Shown here in pieces: positions 23,394 to 31,132 of a DNA stretch of 64,000 bases; within the stretch, counting starts at the first letter, position 1, and each line of letters opens with the position of its first letter. Under the pieces are notes generated by a model, which saw nothing but the letters and a program-made list of their open reading frames with translations, ran no database searches and was not told the DNA's origin. Position numbers and translations under genes: made by a program. The DNA lies in contig SOIM01000012.1 of the NCBI GenBank assembly GCA_004377185.1, positions 1 to 64,000 of the forward strand, written 5' to 3'. This DNA comes from Methanomassiliicoccales archaeon. GTDB lineage: Archaea > Thermoplasmatota > Thermoplasmata > RBG-16-68-12 > SOIM01.

Positions 23394-24359
23394 CTACCAA
23401 ATGCAATTGCATCTTATAAAAGTATAGTCCATGCCCAAGGAATCCCACATAGACAATGTCTCCTTGCAGAGTGCAACTTTGTCATAGTTATGTTGTTGGG
23501 AAAGATGACCCATCAAAGTCATGTAGACTTCCTTCCTCAGATCGGAACAAGTTCTTCTTCCCCAACCAGATTTCTCAGAGATGTATTCCGTCCAAGACTT
23601 GTCCTTCGCTTTCCTTACTGTACTCTGCAGACCCCTCAGTGTACCCAGTGTTATTCTTTCAGGAACGAATCTGTCGAAGATGGAGTCAATCAAACTACAA
23701 TACTGCTCCTTCCAGTCTGAGACGGGGACTATCGGGTCAATCCTTATCCGTGTTTCATATCCCGCATCATATACCTTGCCCGCGGCACGGATTCTATCCT
23801 GCAGACCTGGTGCCCTTTCCCATCTGCTCGAGACCGATTCCGCGTTCATGCTGAAACTCATTATTGTGTTTGAGTGTTGCTGGATGTCAAGCAAATTGGA
23901 CACTCTGGCAGACTTCGTAAGGAAGAGCACCTTGTGCCTCTTCTGTGCCTCAAACATGGGTATGACAAATCTAGAGAACGGGTCCGGAACGCTTTCCCAC
24001 ATCAATGAATCTGCAAGCTCACCGGTATTCAGAACCTCGTCTTCGCCGTTGTGTTCAAAGAATGCCAGCAAATGTTTCTTCACTTTGTCGAAATCCTTGA
24101 CTACAGGCCTTGTCCCAGTTGGCAAAAGCCTCAGGGTCCCTTTGAGGTAACACCATGCACAGTCAAAAGGACATCCATACGCCCACTTCAACTCAACAAA
24201 GTGAGGACATACTACATCGGTTTCCCGTTTTGGCAAAGGAGTCCTCTCAAACCTCTTGACAATTGAACCATCGGAGATCTGCTGAACGAGAGTTTTCATA
24301 CTTCCGTCTAGCATCTCATATTCCTTCATCTTTACCTTCAACCTTATGCCTCTCCTCAT
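23394..24359 (-). CDS. Spore-photoproduct-lyase-like radical SAM protein
   Basis: VCPHFVELKWAYGCPFDCAW continues into CYLKGTL, the C-x3-C-x2-C cluster in the sequence setting typical of SPL-family radical SAM enzymes. FDKVKKHLLAFF, ELADSLMWE, and the closing segment LCKETLSMWDSLGMDYTFIR with NCIW also match that family. SPL reverses a thymine dimer lesion, while many relatives have unknown DNA or other targets. The track starts at 24470, which collides with the divergent HIT gene. ATG 24359 (MRRGIRLKVKMKEY) is a better start. It is the first gene of the four-gene operon. Confidence 0.75.
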   Translation of the reverse strand: MRRGIRLKVKMKEYEMLDGSMKTLVQQISDGSIVKRFERTPLPKRETDVVCPHFVELKWAYGCPFDCAWCYLKGTLRLLPTGTRPVVKDFDKVKKHLLAFFEHNGEDEVLNTGELADSLMWESVPDPFSRFVIPMFEAQKRHKVLFLTKSARVSNLLDIQQHSNTIMSFSMNAESVSSRWERAPGLQDRIRAAGKVYDAGYETRIRIDPIVPVSDWKEQYCSLIDSIFDRFVPERITLGTLRGLQSTVRKAKDKSWTEYISEKSGWGRRTCSDLRKEVYMTLMGHLSQQHNYDKVALCKETLSMWDSLGMDYTFIRCNCIW

Positions 24360-24414
24360 CGCTCTGCCCCAACTTACCGAACCTACTCTCCTCGATTCTG
24401 AATATCCCACATTT

Positions 24415-24424
24415 CTACTATAAT
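24415..24424. promoter_or_regulatory. Divergent TATA region
   Basis: CTACTATAAT reads as a TATA element about 22 nt before ATG 24441 on the plus strand. In reverse (TTATAGTAG) it could also drive the radical SAM operon with a leader of about 35 nt. Confidence 0.45.
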
Positions 24425-24440
24425 CTTTGCCGTTCCCAAA

Positions 24441-24788
24441 ATGGTCACAAGGATCCGTTGGTGCTCTCAAAGATTGCGGAAGCTAAAGCAGAGTGGAAAA
24501 CACGTTAAGAAAGTGTATGTTGCTAGTCTATGCGAGGGCCCAGTTAGATGCGATTCTCACATGCACATACACTTAGTTCCTCGCTATGAAGGAGATCGCG
24601 AAGGGTTTGGTTTCTTGGGTGAAAGAGAAGAGAAGTTTGGAATGTTAAGAGACTACCTGATCACAGTAGGCTCGTGGGACTTGTATAAAGGAACTTTGCG
24701 AGTTGAGTACCTTAAGAAGATTAGGGAAGATATTGGTAGGAATTGTGGTGACTGTAAAAAGAAGGGAAGTTGTGAGCACCAAGGCTGA
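24441..24788 (+). CDS. HIT-like domain protein
   Basis: A protein of 115 residues containing CDSHMHIHLVPRYEGD, which fits the His-x-His-x-His signature of HIT nucleotide hydrolases and transferases, followed by a loop with GFGFLGEREE. Classical HIT proteins have about 30 more residues before the motif, so this is a short form or lacks part of the fold. The C-terminus has two Cys pairs (NCGDCKKKGSC). It would act on nucleotide phosphodiesters such as AMP-linked substrates. It is divergent from the radical SAM/GHKL operon and may belong to the same function, for example adenylated DNA ends (inference). Confidence 0.6.
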   Translation: MVTRIRWCSQRLRKLKQSGKHVKKVYVASLCEGPVRCDSHMHIHLVPRYEGDREGFGFLGEREEKFGMLRDYLITVGSWDLYKGTLRVEYLKKIREDIGRNCGDCKKKGSCEHQG

Positions 24789-24925
24789 AATCGTGTATTC
24801 AGGGAGGCATCCCCTCTTCCCTACTAAATTGTTTATCTCAACGGGTGTACTCATAACATCCTCCTCCTTGCCGCCATCGTCCAGACTCTATGAGTACCTT
24901 TCTGAAGCTTTCGCTAATCGAATGG

Positions 24926-24933
24926 TTTAATAA
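24926..24933 (+). promoter_or_regulatory. TATA box, leaderless gene at 24954
   Basis: TTTAATAA is centred about 25 nt before ATG 24954, which gives a leaderless mRNA. Confidence 0.55.
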
Positions 24934-24953
24934 GCCCAAATCCTTACGAATGA

Positions 24954-25643
24954 ATGGGAAAAGAGGAGGATGCCGGTATGCTTGAGACCATTATAAGCAA
25001 TCTCGTGAGTATTATCATTGGGTTTGGGGCAGCAATACTTGGTGTTGTTCTTGCGACTCGTTATGGGAGGAGAAGGGCAAAGGCTGAAAAACTGTACGAC
25101 ATAAAGCGAGATGCCTATGCCGAAATCGCCTGGAAACTCAACCTCGAACATGATCTTGTGAGAGAAATGGGACTCCTCAGCTCGGCAGATATTTCTGAAG
25201 CGAGCAAGGATCCATTTACTTTCTTGCGCGAAGTTGCAGCATCAGCTCCTATCGACTCAAGGAAACTGTGGCAAGAAATGAATAAGGATCTTGATATGGT
25301 TCTGAGTGCTCAAACTGATGATGAGAGAATCAAGCACTTCTCTATTGCCATAGGCCTCATTCTTGAAGAGAGTTCCCTCCGCGCAACACGATTGTATGGA
25401 GAAATTGAGCAAAGAATCAGAATGCTGAGACTAGTCGGCCTTCCTGTCGACGTTTTTGACGGCATACTGGAAGTGAGCGAGCTTCTGCTGGATCACATTG
25501 GCCGTTGTCCCCGCCTGATTCAGGGGACAGACCCTCGAGTGTCGGGTTTCCAAGAGGTGACGGAGGAATGGTCAAGCCAAGTCCAGCTTGCCATTGAAAG
25601 GATGGAACAGACCATGGAGAAGGATCTGGACCACACGTTGTGA
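24954..25643 (+). CDS. Single-TM protein with helical cytosolic domain, 229 aa
   Basis: One N-terminal TM (NLVSIIIGFGAAILGVVLAT) is followed by a basic stop-transfer (RYGRRRAKAEK) and an all-helical cytosolic domain of about 180 residues (KRDAYAEIAWKLNLEHDLVR, HFSIAIGLILEESSLRATRL). There are no catalytic motifs. The TATA box at 24926 fixes the start as a leaderless ATG. Such anchored helical proteins of unknown function are common in archaeal and bacterial accessory regions. The gene stands alone. Confidence 0.55.
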   Translation: MGKEEDAGMLETIISNLVSIIIGFGAAILGVVLATRYGRRRAKAEKLYDIKRDAYAEIAWKLNLEHDLVREMGLLSSADISEASKDPFTFLREVAASAPIDSRKLWQEMNKDLDMVLSAQTDDERIKHFSIAIGLILEESSLRATRLYGEIEQRIRMLRLVGLPVDVFDGILEVSELLLDHIGRCPRLIQGTDPRVSGFQEVTEEWSSQVQLAIERMEQTMEKDLDHTL

Positions 25644-26003
25644 AAATGAGGAAGAGTCATGAATCTCTGTCTTTGGAGTCTTCGGAGTCGAGTTCCCATA
25701 TTGTCCCATTTCTCGCCATTACATAGTCGTTGCCTTCACGTTCACGTCGCTCCGTCAAGCCAACAACCATCGCCATGAAACAGACACTTCATTGACGTCT
25801 TATCCAATGTCAAGAACACTTAATAAGATTCGTAATCATCATCACCATACATTGACAATTCTTGATTCCACTGTTATCATAACCATCCGCACGGATGACC
25901 AAATCTGCACGAAATACCTCATCTGTGGCGTGACTTTTGGCTTTCGGCGTGTCTCTATGCGCCAAGCATAAAAGTTAAGAAACGCAACCGTTATCTTAGG
26001 ACT
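25644..26003. other. Intergenic, no gene seen
   Basis: About 360 bp without a supported ORF or RNA. The only readable element is CATAAAAG at 25967-25974, a TATA box about 33 nt before the winged-helix gene. Confidence 0.5.
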
Positions 26004-26291
26004 ATGACGAAAGCGGGGCGCCCACCAAAGATAGGAGAGAAGGCAATCCTAGAGGTTCTGAGCGATAAGAAGCCACGATTCAGTTGGGAGATCGCCAACG
26101 TTCTCAAGTGCGATAGGAGATATGTAGAGTATTATTTGTGGAGAAGGAGGTACGGCTCCAACGAGCCTTCGCTTCTCGAAAAGGGCTTGGTGAAGATGGA
26201 GATACTCGCAGAGATACCAACAGGCGATTCCAAGCGGGCATTGAGACATTTCTATATTACCAAGAAAGGAATTGCGTTTTTGAAACGGTAA
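26004..26291 (+). CDS. Winged-helix protein, 95 aa
   Basis: A GRPPKIGEKAILEVLSDKKP stretch leads into a helix-turn-helix (SWEIANVLKCDRRYVEYYLW) and a wing with HFYITKKGIAFLKR, the standard archaeal single-domain winged-helix layout. It probably binds DNA as a dimer. A TATA box at 25967 supports the start. The N-terminal GRP-containing arm could contact the minor groove. No target is known, although it is the gene preceding the L18Ae-prefoldin-FtsY cluster on the same strand. Confidence 0.6.
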   Translation: MTKAGRPPKIGEKAILEVLSDKKPRFSWEIANVLKCDRRYVEYYLWRRRYGSNEPSLLEKGLVKMEILAEIPTGDSKRALRHFYITKKGIAFLKR

Positions 26292-26674
26292 GCAATAACA
26301 TGCTCCAAGCATATAATAATAAGAATATGAAATCTGACAATTCAAAAGTAGGATCATCTACAGACATACCTGATTGAGCTCTTAGAGAAGGATTGAGAGG
26401 AAGGCAATGAATTACTACATACAGAGAGATAGCGACGAGAACCCCGTTGTAAAGGCTTAGAATCAAAACTAAGGAGTATTCTCTCATAACCTTCGTTGTG
26501 CCGACCGATTTTTCTGTCTCCTGCAAGCATAGATACGGCAGTGTTGAAATCCCCGCATGTAACTGGTATTTAAGTATGATGCCGTTCTCAAGGCTGTTTT
26601 GCTTTCAAATTGTTCATAAGACAGCAGTCATAGACAAACTTTTAACTCAAGACTTCATGTTATCTACGAGTGAA
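26292..26674. other. Intergenic upstream of the L18Ae cluster
   Basis: I found no L39e, L31e or aIF6 gene here, although these often precede L18Ae in euryarchaea. CTTTTAAC at about 26638-26645 is a plausible TATA box for the ribosomal protein gene. Confidence 0.45.
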
Positions 26675-26914
26675 ATGAAAGCGTTCAGGATAGAAGGAGA
26701 ATTCCTCATGAAGGACAGATGGCAGAGGTTTGTCCGAGAGGTCGCAAGCAAGGACAAGAAGAGTGCGGTGGAGTACATCCTGTCCGACATGGGCGGAAGA
26801 CACAGAACCAAGAGGAAGAACGTGAAGATCCAAGATGTGAAACAGGTCAAACCCGAAGACGTCGAGAGTCAGTTAGTGAGGGATACGCTGGAAGGTGATA
26901 AGGGTGACAAATGA
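26675..26914 (+). CDS. rpl18a: Large ribosomal subunit protein L18Ae (LX)
   Basis: MKAFRIEGEFLMKDRWQRFV, then REVASKDKKSAVEYILSDMG, is the conserved N-terminus of archaeal L18Ae/LX, a small 50S protein of about 78 residues. The start is ATG 26675. The track's 26498 start adds an implausible 59 residues. A TATA-like CTTTTAAC lies about 30 nt upstream. It overlaps the prefoldin gene by 20 bp, so the two are translationally linked. The order L18Ae, prefoldin alpha, FtsY is a conserved archaeal arrangement tying translation, folding and membrane targeting. Confidence 0.93.
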   Translation: MKAFRIEGEFLMKDRWQRFVREVASKDKKSAVEYILSDMGGRHRTKRKNVKIQDVKQVKPEDVESQLVRDTLEGDKGDK

Positions 26915-27329
26915 GGACCTTCAGCGCGCCGTGATGGAATATGAGAGGCAGCGCGCAGAGCTTGAGGCTTTGGCCCGTCAGGATGAATTGGTCAAACTCA
27001 GCCTTGAGGAGTACATGAGGGCAAAGGAGACGATGGCCAGATACCAGAAAGGGGGGAAAGGGGCTGAGATTCTTGTTCCTGTAGGGGCGAATTCTTTTCT
27101 TTTTGCGGAAATCAAGGACCCTGACAAAGCGGTGGTTGGCGTTGGTTCCGACCTCAATGTTGTAGAGAGCATGGATGAGGCCATCGCACGCCTGGAAGGA
27201 AGGATAGAGGACCTCGCTGCTGCCGAGAAAGGGATTATGGGAAGAATGGTCGAGGTCAGTGAAATGGTGAGGGAGAGTTCTGAGCTTGTCAAGGGACTCT
27301 ACGAAGGAGCTCAGGGCCAGAACGAATAG
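26895..27329 (+). CDS. pfdA: Prefoldin subunit alpha
   Basis: A protein of 144 residues with two long coiled coils (LQRAVMEYERQRAELEALAR near the N-terminus and EGRIEDLAAAEKGIMGRMVE near the C-terminus) flanking the beta-hairpin core (AEILVPVGANSFLFAEI, AVVGVGSDLNV). This is the archaeal alpha subunit, two copies of which assemble with four beta subunits into the hexameric chaperone that delivers unfolded proteins to the thermosome. The start is GTG 26895 or GTG 26904. Either lies inside the end of the L18Ae gene. Confidence 0.93.
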   Translation: MIRVTNEDLQRAVMEYERQRAELEALARQDELVKLSLEEYMRAKETMARYQKGGKGAEILVPVGANSFLFAEIKDPDKAVVGVGSDLNVVESMDEAIARLEGRIEDLAAAEKGIMGRMVEVSEMVRESSELVKGLYEGAQGQNE

Positions 27330-27351
27330 AGAACCTTGGAAGTAGAAGCAG

Positions 27352-28281
27352 ATGTTCAAGATTCTCAGAGAGAAACTGAGCGGTTGGAGGAAGAAGACCG
27401 CCGAGGAACTGGATGAAGTTGTTTCGACTGAGAAGGGCAGGAAGATCGGGGAATCCAAACTCGAGAGCTTCCTTTGGGACCTTGAAATGGCTCTCATGGA
27501 GGCCGATGTCGCCTTTCCGGTCATAGAAGAGATCAAGCAGAAAATCCAGGAAGACCTCGTGGGGAAGAGGATAACCAGGCAGGTCAGCTTCTCAGACGGG
27601 ATTGAGCGCGCCCTCAAGGATGCGTTGAGGGACGTTCTGCTCGTGGAACCTCTCGACTTCATAGATTTCGTGAAAAGCCATGAAAAACCTGTTGTGATAA
27701 TGTTCGTGGGGGTGAACGGGACGGGCAAGACCACGGTCATAGCCAAACTGGCACACCTTCTGCGCAAGAACAAGCTCTCTTCCGTTTTTGCCGCTTCGGA
27801 CACATTCAGGGCGGGAGCAATTGAGCAGCTGGAGATACATTCACAGAACCTGGGCGTGAAGATCATCAAACATCAAGCAGGTAGCGATCCGGCAGCGGTA
27901 TCGTACGATGCAATCGAACACGCAAGAGCAAGAAGGAAGGATGTCGTTCTGATAGACACCGCGGGTAGAATGCAGACAAATGTCAACCTCATGGACGAGA
28001 TGAAGAAGATCAAGAAGGTCGCCCAACCCGACCTAATCATCTTCGTGGGTGACGCGCTGGCAGGTAATGATGCCGTGGAGCAAGCAGAGAAGTTCAATGA
28101 AGTGGTGGGAATAGATGCCGCCATTCTGTCTAAGATTGATGCGGACGCAAAGGGCGGTGGAGCTCTGTCCATTACTCACTCGATAGGCAAGCCCATAATC
28201 TATGTGGGAACGGGTCAAGAATATGATGACCTGGAACCCTTTGACGCGAGATGGATGGTAGAAAGGATTTTTGAGGTTTAG
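27352..28281 (+). CDS. ftsY: Signal recognition particle receptor FtsY
   Basis: A protein of 309 residues with the NG domain of the SRP receptor: four-helix N domain (1-100), P-loop GVNGTGKTT, G2 DTFRAGAIEQLE, G3 DTAGRMQTN, G4 SKIDADAKGGGAL and a late G5 (GTGQEYDDLEPF). It binds GTP, docks the SRP-ribosome complex at the membrane and passes nascent chains to SecYEG. The N-terminal acidic A domain of bacterial FtsY is reduced, as usual in archaea. It lies 22 bp after prefoldin alpha and converges on the glycosyltransferase at 28286. Confidence 0.95.
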   Translation: MFKILREKLSGWRKKTAEELDEVVSTEKGRKIGESKLESFLWDLEMALMEADVAFPVIEEIKQKIQEDLVGKRITRQVSFSDGIERALKDALRDVLLVEPLDFIDFVKSHEKPVVIMFVGVNGTGKTTVIAKLAHLLRKNKLSSVFAASDTFRAGAIEQLEIHSQNLGVKIIKHQAGSDPAAVSYDAIEHARARRKDVVLIDTAGRMQTNVNLMDEMKKIKKVAQPDLIIFVGDALAGNDAVEQAEKFNEVVGIDAAILSKIDADAKGGGALSITHSIGKPIIYVGTGQEYDDLEPFDARWMVERIFEV

Positions 28282-28285
28282 ACGG

Positions 28286-28972
28286 CTAGCTGCTGAGCCG
28301 CTTTCTGAAGAGAAATCGGAGGTTCAACCAAGCGTCAGCCCAGGACCGTATCTTCGCCTCACCTTTCCTCGGTGAATAGACGATGGGGACCTCTTTCACG
28401 CGAAAACCGCGCATGGTTGCTTCAAGCTTTATCTCTTCTGAGAGGGGCATACCGTCATGAGTCAGTTTGAGCTTGGGCAGAATGCTCCTTCGGAAAAACC
28501 ACATTCCAGACTGACTGTCCACAATCTTCGTTGAGAAGAGCAATCGCGCGGTCGTGCTGAGGATCCAGTTCCCCATACGGTGCATCGTGCTCATGGAGTC
28601 CTTTTTCAGAAGAGTCAATCTGTCCCCGGTTATGAAATCAAGGTTCTCCTCTTCCATCATCTTGAGGAATTTGGGTATGTCCTCAGCGGGATAGGTGCAA
28701 TCTGCATCAAGTGTCGTTATGTATTCTCCCTTAGCGTTCTTGAAGCCAGTCTTGTAGGCACGACCATAGCCTCTCCTTGGTTCATCAATGACCCTTGCCC
28801 CTTTTTCCTTCGCGATTTCCACCGTTCGGTCTTTGGAACTGGTGTCAACGATTAATATCTCATATGGAACGGAAGTCTTGCCCATTGCCGCATGTACGTC
28901 ATCCAGAACCTTGCCTATCGCCTCCTCCTCGTTCATGGTCGGGATGATCACAGAGACCTTGGGGACCTCCAT
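28286..28972 (-). CDS. Family 2 glycosyltransferase, DPM1/polyprenyl-phosphate type
   Basis: The start is ATG 28972 (MEVPKVSVIIPTMNEEEAIG). The track's 29107 start runs into the neighbouring gene. A TATA-like TTATTATTC lies about 26 nt upstream, so the mRNA is probably leaderless. It shows the GT-A motifs TTLDADCTYP (metal-binding DxD) and the acceptor-side GMPLSEEIKLE. Length and layout match dolichol-phosphate mannose synthase-like enzymes that transfer a sugar from a nucleotide donor to polyprenyl phosphate at the cytosolic membrane face. No C-terminal TM is visible. It probably supplies lipid-linked sugar for the surface glycans made by this island. Confidence 0.85.
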   Translation of the reverse strand: MEVPKVSVIIPTMNEEEAIGKVLDDVHAAMGKTSVPYEILIVDTSSKDRTVEIAKEKGARVIDEPRRGYGRAYKTGFKNAKGEYITTLDADCTYPAEDIPKFLKMMEEENLDFITGDRLTLLKKDSMSTMHRMGNWILSTTARLLFSTKIVDSQSGMWFFRRSILPKLKLTHDGMPLSEEIKLEATMRGFRVKEVPIVYSPRKGEAKIRSWADAWLNLRFLFRKRLSS

Positions 28973-29015
28973 GGTCCAGCCAATGCAAGTCCGAATAATA
29001 AGGTTTCGTTCTCCA

Positions 29016-29822
29016 TCAGGTCTGTCTCGGCCATCCGAAGAACTTGTAGCCCACGTAACCAAGGAGAGCTGCGATGAGCCTTGAGAAGGACCAGAAATTC
29101 GCCTCACGCCTGATCATCTCTCCGGGACGGTAGTTCTGCCAGAGCTTTCCATGCTTCATCGTCAACTGTTTCCTGCCTGCACCGTTCCAGAAAGCTTGTT
29201 TGTAGAACTTGAAGAAGGAGCCCCTTGTTCTGTGATAAACAACTGCATCCTCTCGGTACAGGATCTCTCCCCCACGCTCCACTGCTCTGAGGTTCAGGTC
29301 AATGTCCTCCGCTGTGATGAACCACTCATCGAAGCCGCCTACCGTCCGGAAAAGGTCCTTGTCATACGCCAGATTTGAAGTTGGAAATGTTATGTCGAAC
29401 CCCTTGTAGATGAGTTCAACCCTTTCCAAGTCCTCGAAGGCATGGTAGCCCATCTGAATCGTCTTGCCGGCCACAATGTTGGATTCCTGGAGACCGGCTC
29501 TCATGTTCTTGAGCCAAAAGGGATTCGCAATGCAATCCCCGTCGATGAAAGCGACCGCCTGGCCGTTTGACTGTTCAACACCGTAGTTCCTTCCCGCGCC
29601 GATCGTTCCGCCTTTGAGAAAATACTTCACGTAATCATAGCGGTCGTGATACCGTTCGACGATTTCCCTGGTTCTGTCCGTGCTGTAGGCATCCACGATC
29701 AGTATCTCCAGAGGACCTTCTTGGGTAACGAGACTGTCGAGCAGATCGCCCATGTTCCCCTCTTCGTTCTTTACCGTCACGACCACGCTGATTAGCACGA
29801 GAATGGCAAAGTTATCTACCAT
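29016..29822 (-). CDS. Family 2 glycosyltransferase
   Basis: The N-terminal GT2 core starts ISVVVTVKNEEGNMGDLLDS. FIDGDCIANPFWL carries the DxD-type metal site, and WFITAEDIDLNLRAVERGGE is the ED acceptor-base region. The C-terminus has a short hydrophobic segment (LIAALLGYVGYKFFGW) that may attach it to the membrane. The track's start at 30086 overlaps the divergent GT4 gene. ATG 29822 is used here, and GTG 29798 would fit leaderless initiation from a TATTATT about 30 nt upstream. It probably adds one sugar to a growing surface glycan. Confidence 0.8.
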   Translation of the reverse strand: MVDNFAILVLISVVVTVKNEEGNMGDLLDSLVTQEGPLEILIVDAYSTDRTREIVERYHDRYDYVKYFLKGGTIGAGRNYGVEQSNGQAVAFIDGDCIANPFWLKNMRAGLQESNIVAGKTIQMGYHAFEDLERVELIYKGFDITFPTSNLAYDKDLFRTVGGFDEWFITAEDIDLNLRAVERGGEILYREDAVVYHRTRGSFFKFYKQAFWNGAGRKQLTMKHGKLWQNYRPGEMIRREANFWSFSRLIAALLGYVGYKFFGWPRQT

Positions 29823-29930
29823 AATAATACTTCTCAAATGGGAACTGCCATTACATATCAAGCCAGTTTGGAAGAGAACAACCCAACAAATTCTTAAACG
29901 ATGATATGGTATCTCGAGAAGCGTATCGAC

Positions 29931-31034
29931 ATGAAAAGCCTGATGATAGTCTCCAACAACGTTCTGAGGGACGCAAGGGTGCAAAGGGAGGGTAAATCCA
30001 TCGCCAGAGCAGGGCATCAGGTCCGAGTCATCGGCTGGGACAGAAAAGGAGAGGCTTCGAAAGAAGAGGAGATTGACGGCATCCAAGTGACTAGGATAAG
30101 GAACTCAATTCTCATGAGAATTGCTCCCAGCGACCTATTCAGAAATCCCCTGTGGTGGCGCTTGGCTTACAAAGAGGGCCTCAAACACGAATTTGACGTT
30201 GTACACTGCCATGACCTGGACACACTTCATTCCGGTGTTCGGTTGAAAAAGAAGAGGAACACCCCCTTGATATTCGACGCGCACGAGATCTTCAGCTACA
30301 TGATAGAAGAAGATGTTTCCAGAATCATACTGAACTACGCCAAGAGAATGGAGAGGTCGCTCCTGAGAGATGTTGATCACATAATCACGGTGAACGAAGC
30401 CCTACGGAAACACTACCAGGAACGGTTTGAGGGAAATGTCACCGTGGTGATGAACTGCCCTGAACAAGTGCTGGAAGAGTACGAATCTCCCACATCCGAA
30501 GAATTCACGATACTGTATGTGGGAACCCTTCACAAGAGCAGATTCGTAAGGGAGCTTGTCGATGTCGTTTCTTCGATAGAAGGAGTTCAGCTCATGATTG
30601 GCGGTGAGAAAGAGCTCTACAGCGAGATAGAGAACAAATCCTCCAAGACTGAGAATGTGCAATTTTTGGGGACCGTCCCGCTCGAGAACGTCATTCCCCT
30701 CACCAAGCAGAGCAATGTCATCTTCTGCATGTTCGACCCTGCCAGTAGGATTAATCAGGTGGGGAGCCCCAACAAGATATTCGAAGCCATGGCTATGGGG
30801 AGACCAGTCATTGCAACCAAGGGCATTTTGAGTGGCGAAATAGTTGAAAAAGAAGGTTGTGGCTTGGCGATCGATTATGACGGACAATCTCTGAGAAAAG
30901 CAATCACTACGTTGAGGGATAGCCAATCACTGTGTGAGCAGATGGGGGAGAGGGGACTGGAAGCCGCGAAAAGAGAGTATAACTGGTCAACACAGGAAAG
31001 AAGTCTATTGAAAGCCCTCGATCACTTTGCTTAA
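29931..31034 (+). CDS. Family 4 glycosyltransferase (GT-B)
   Basis: MKSLMIVSNNVLRDARVQRE opens a GT-B N-domain with VVHCHDLDTLHSG and IFDAHEIFSYM. The C-domain has FTILYVGTLHKSRFVREL, NVQFLGTVPLENVIPLTKQS and the nucleotide-sugar site SPNKIFEAMAMGRPVIATK. ATG 29931 is preferred to 29901, because a TATA-like TTCTTAAAC at 29888 predicts initiation near 29915. It is a retaining enzyme of the type that extends polysaccharides. Divergent from the two GT2 genes, it opens the glycan island on the plus strand. Confidence 0.85.
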   Translation: MKSLMIVSNNVLRDARVQREGKSIARAGHQVRVIGWDRKGEASKEEEIDGIQVTRIRNSILMRIAPSDLFRNPLWWRLAYKEGLKHEFDVVHCHDLDTLHSGVRLKKKRNTPLIFDAHEIFSYMIEEDVSRIILNYAKRMERSLLRDVDHIITVNEALRKHYQERFEGNVTVVMNCPEQVLEEYESPTSEEFTILYVGTLHKSRFVRELVDVVSSIEGVQLMIGGEKELYSEIENKSSKTENVQFLGTVPLENVIPLTKQSNVIFCMFDPASRINQVGSPNKIFEAMAMGRPVIATKGILSGEIVEKEGCGLAIDYDGQSLRKAITTLRDSQSLCEQMGERGLEAAKREYNWSTQERSLLKALDHFA

Positions 31035-31132
31035 GCGAAATCAAACATCACAGTTTGAACAATGGAAAGACTTAAATCGGACCTACTTTTAGCCTATCAA
31101 CCGTTCTGATTTCCAGGTGTGACTTGATTAAT

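Noticed and set aside
26847-27869. 340-aa ORF on the minus strand
   Set aside because: Shadow of prefoldin alpha and FtsY. Its composition is rich in Ser/Leu runs, and the plus-strand genes are unmistakable.
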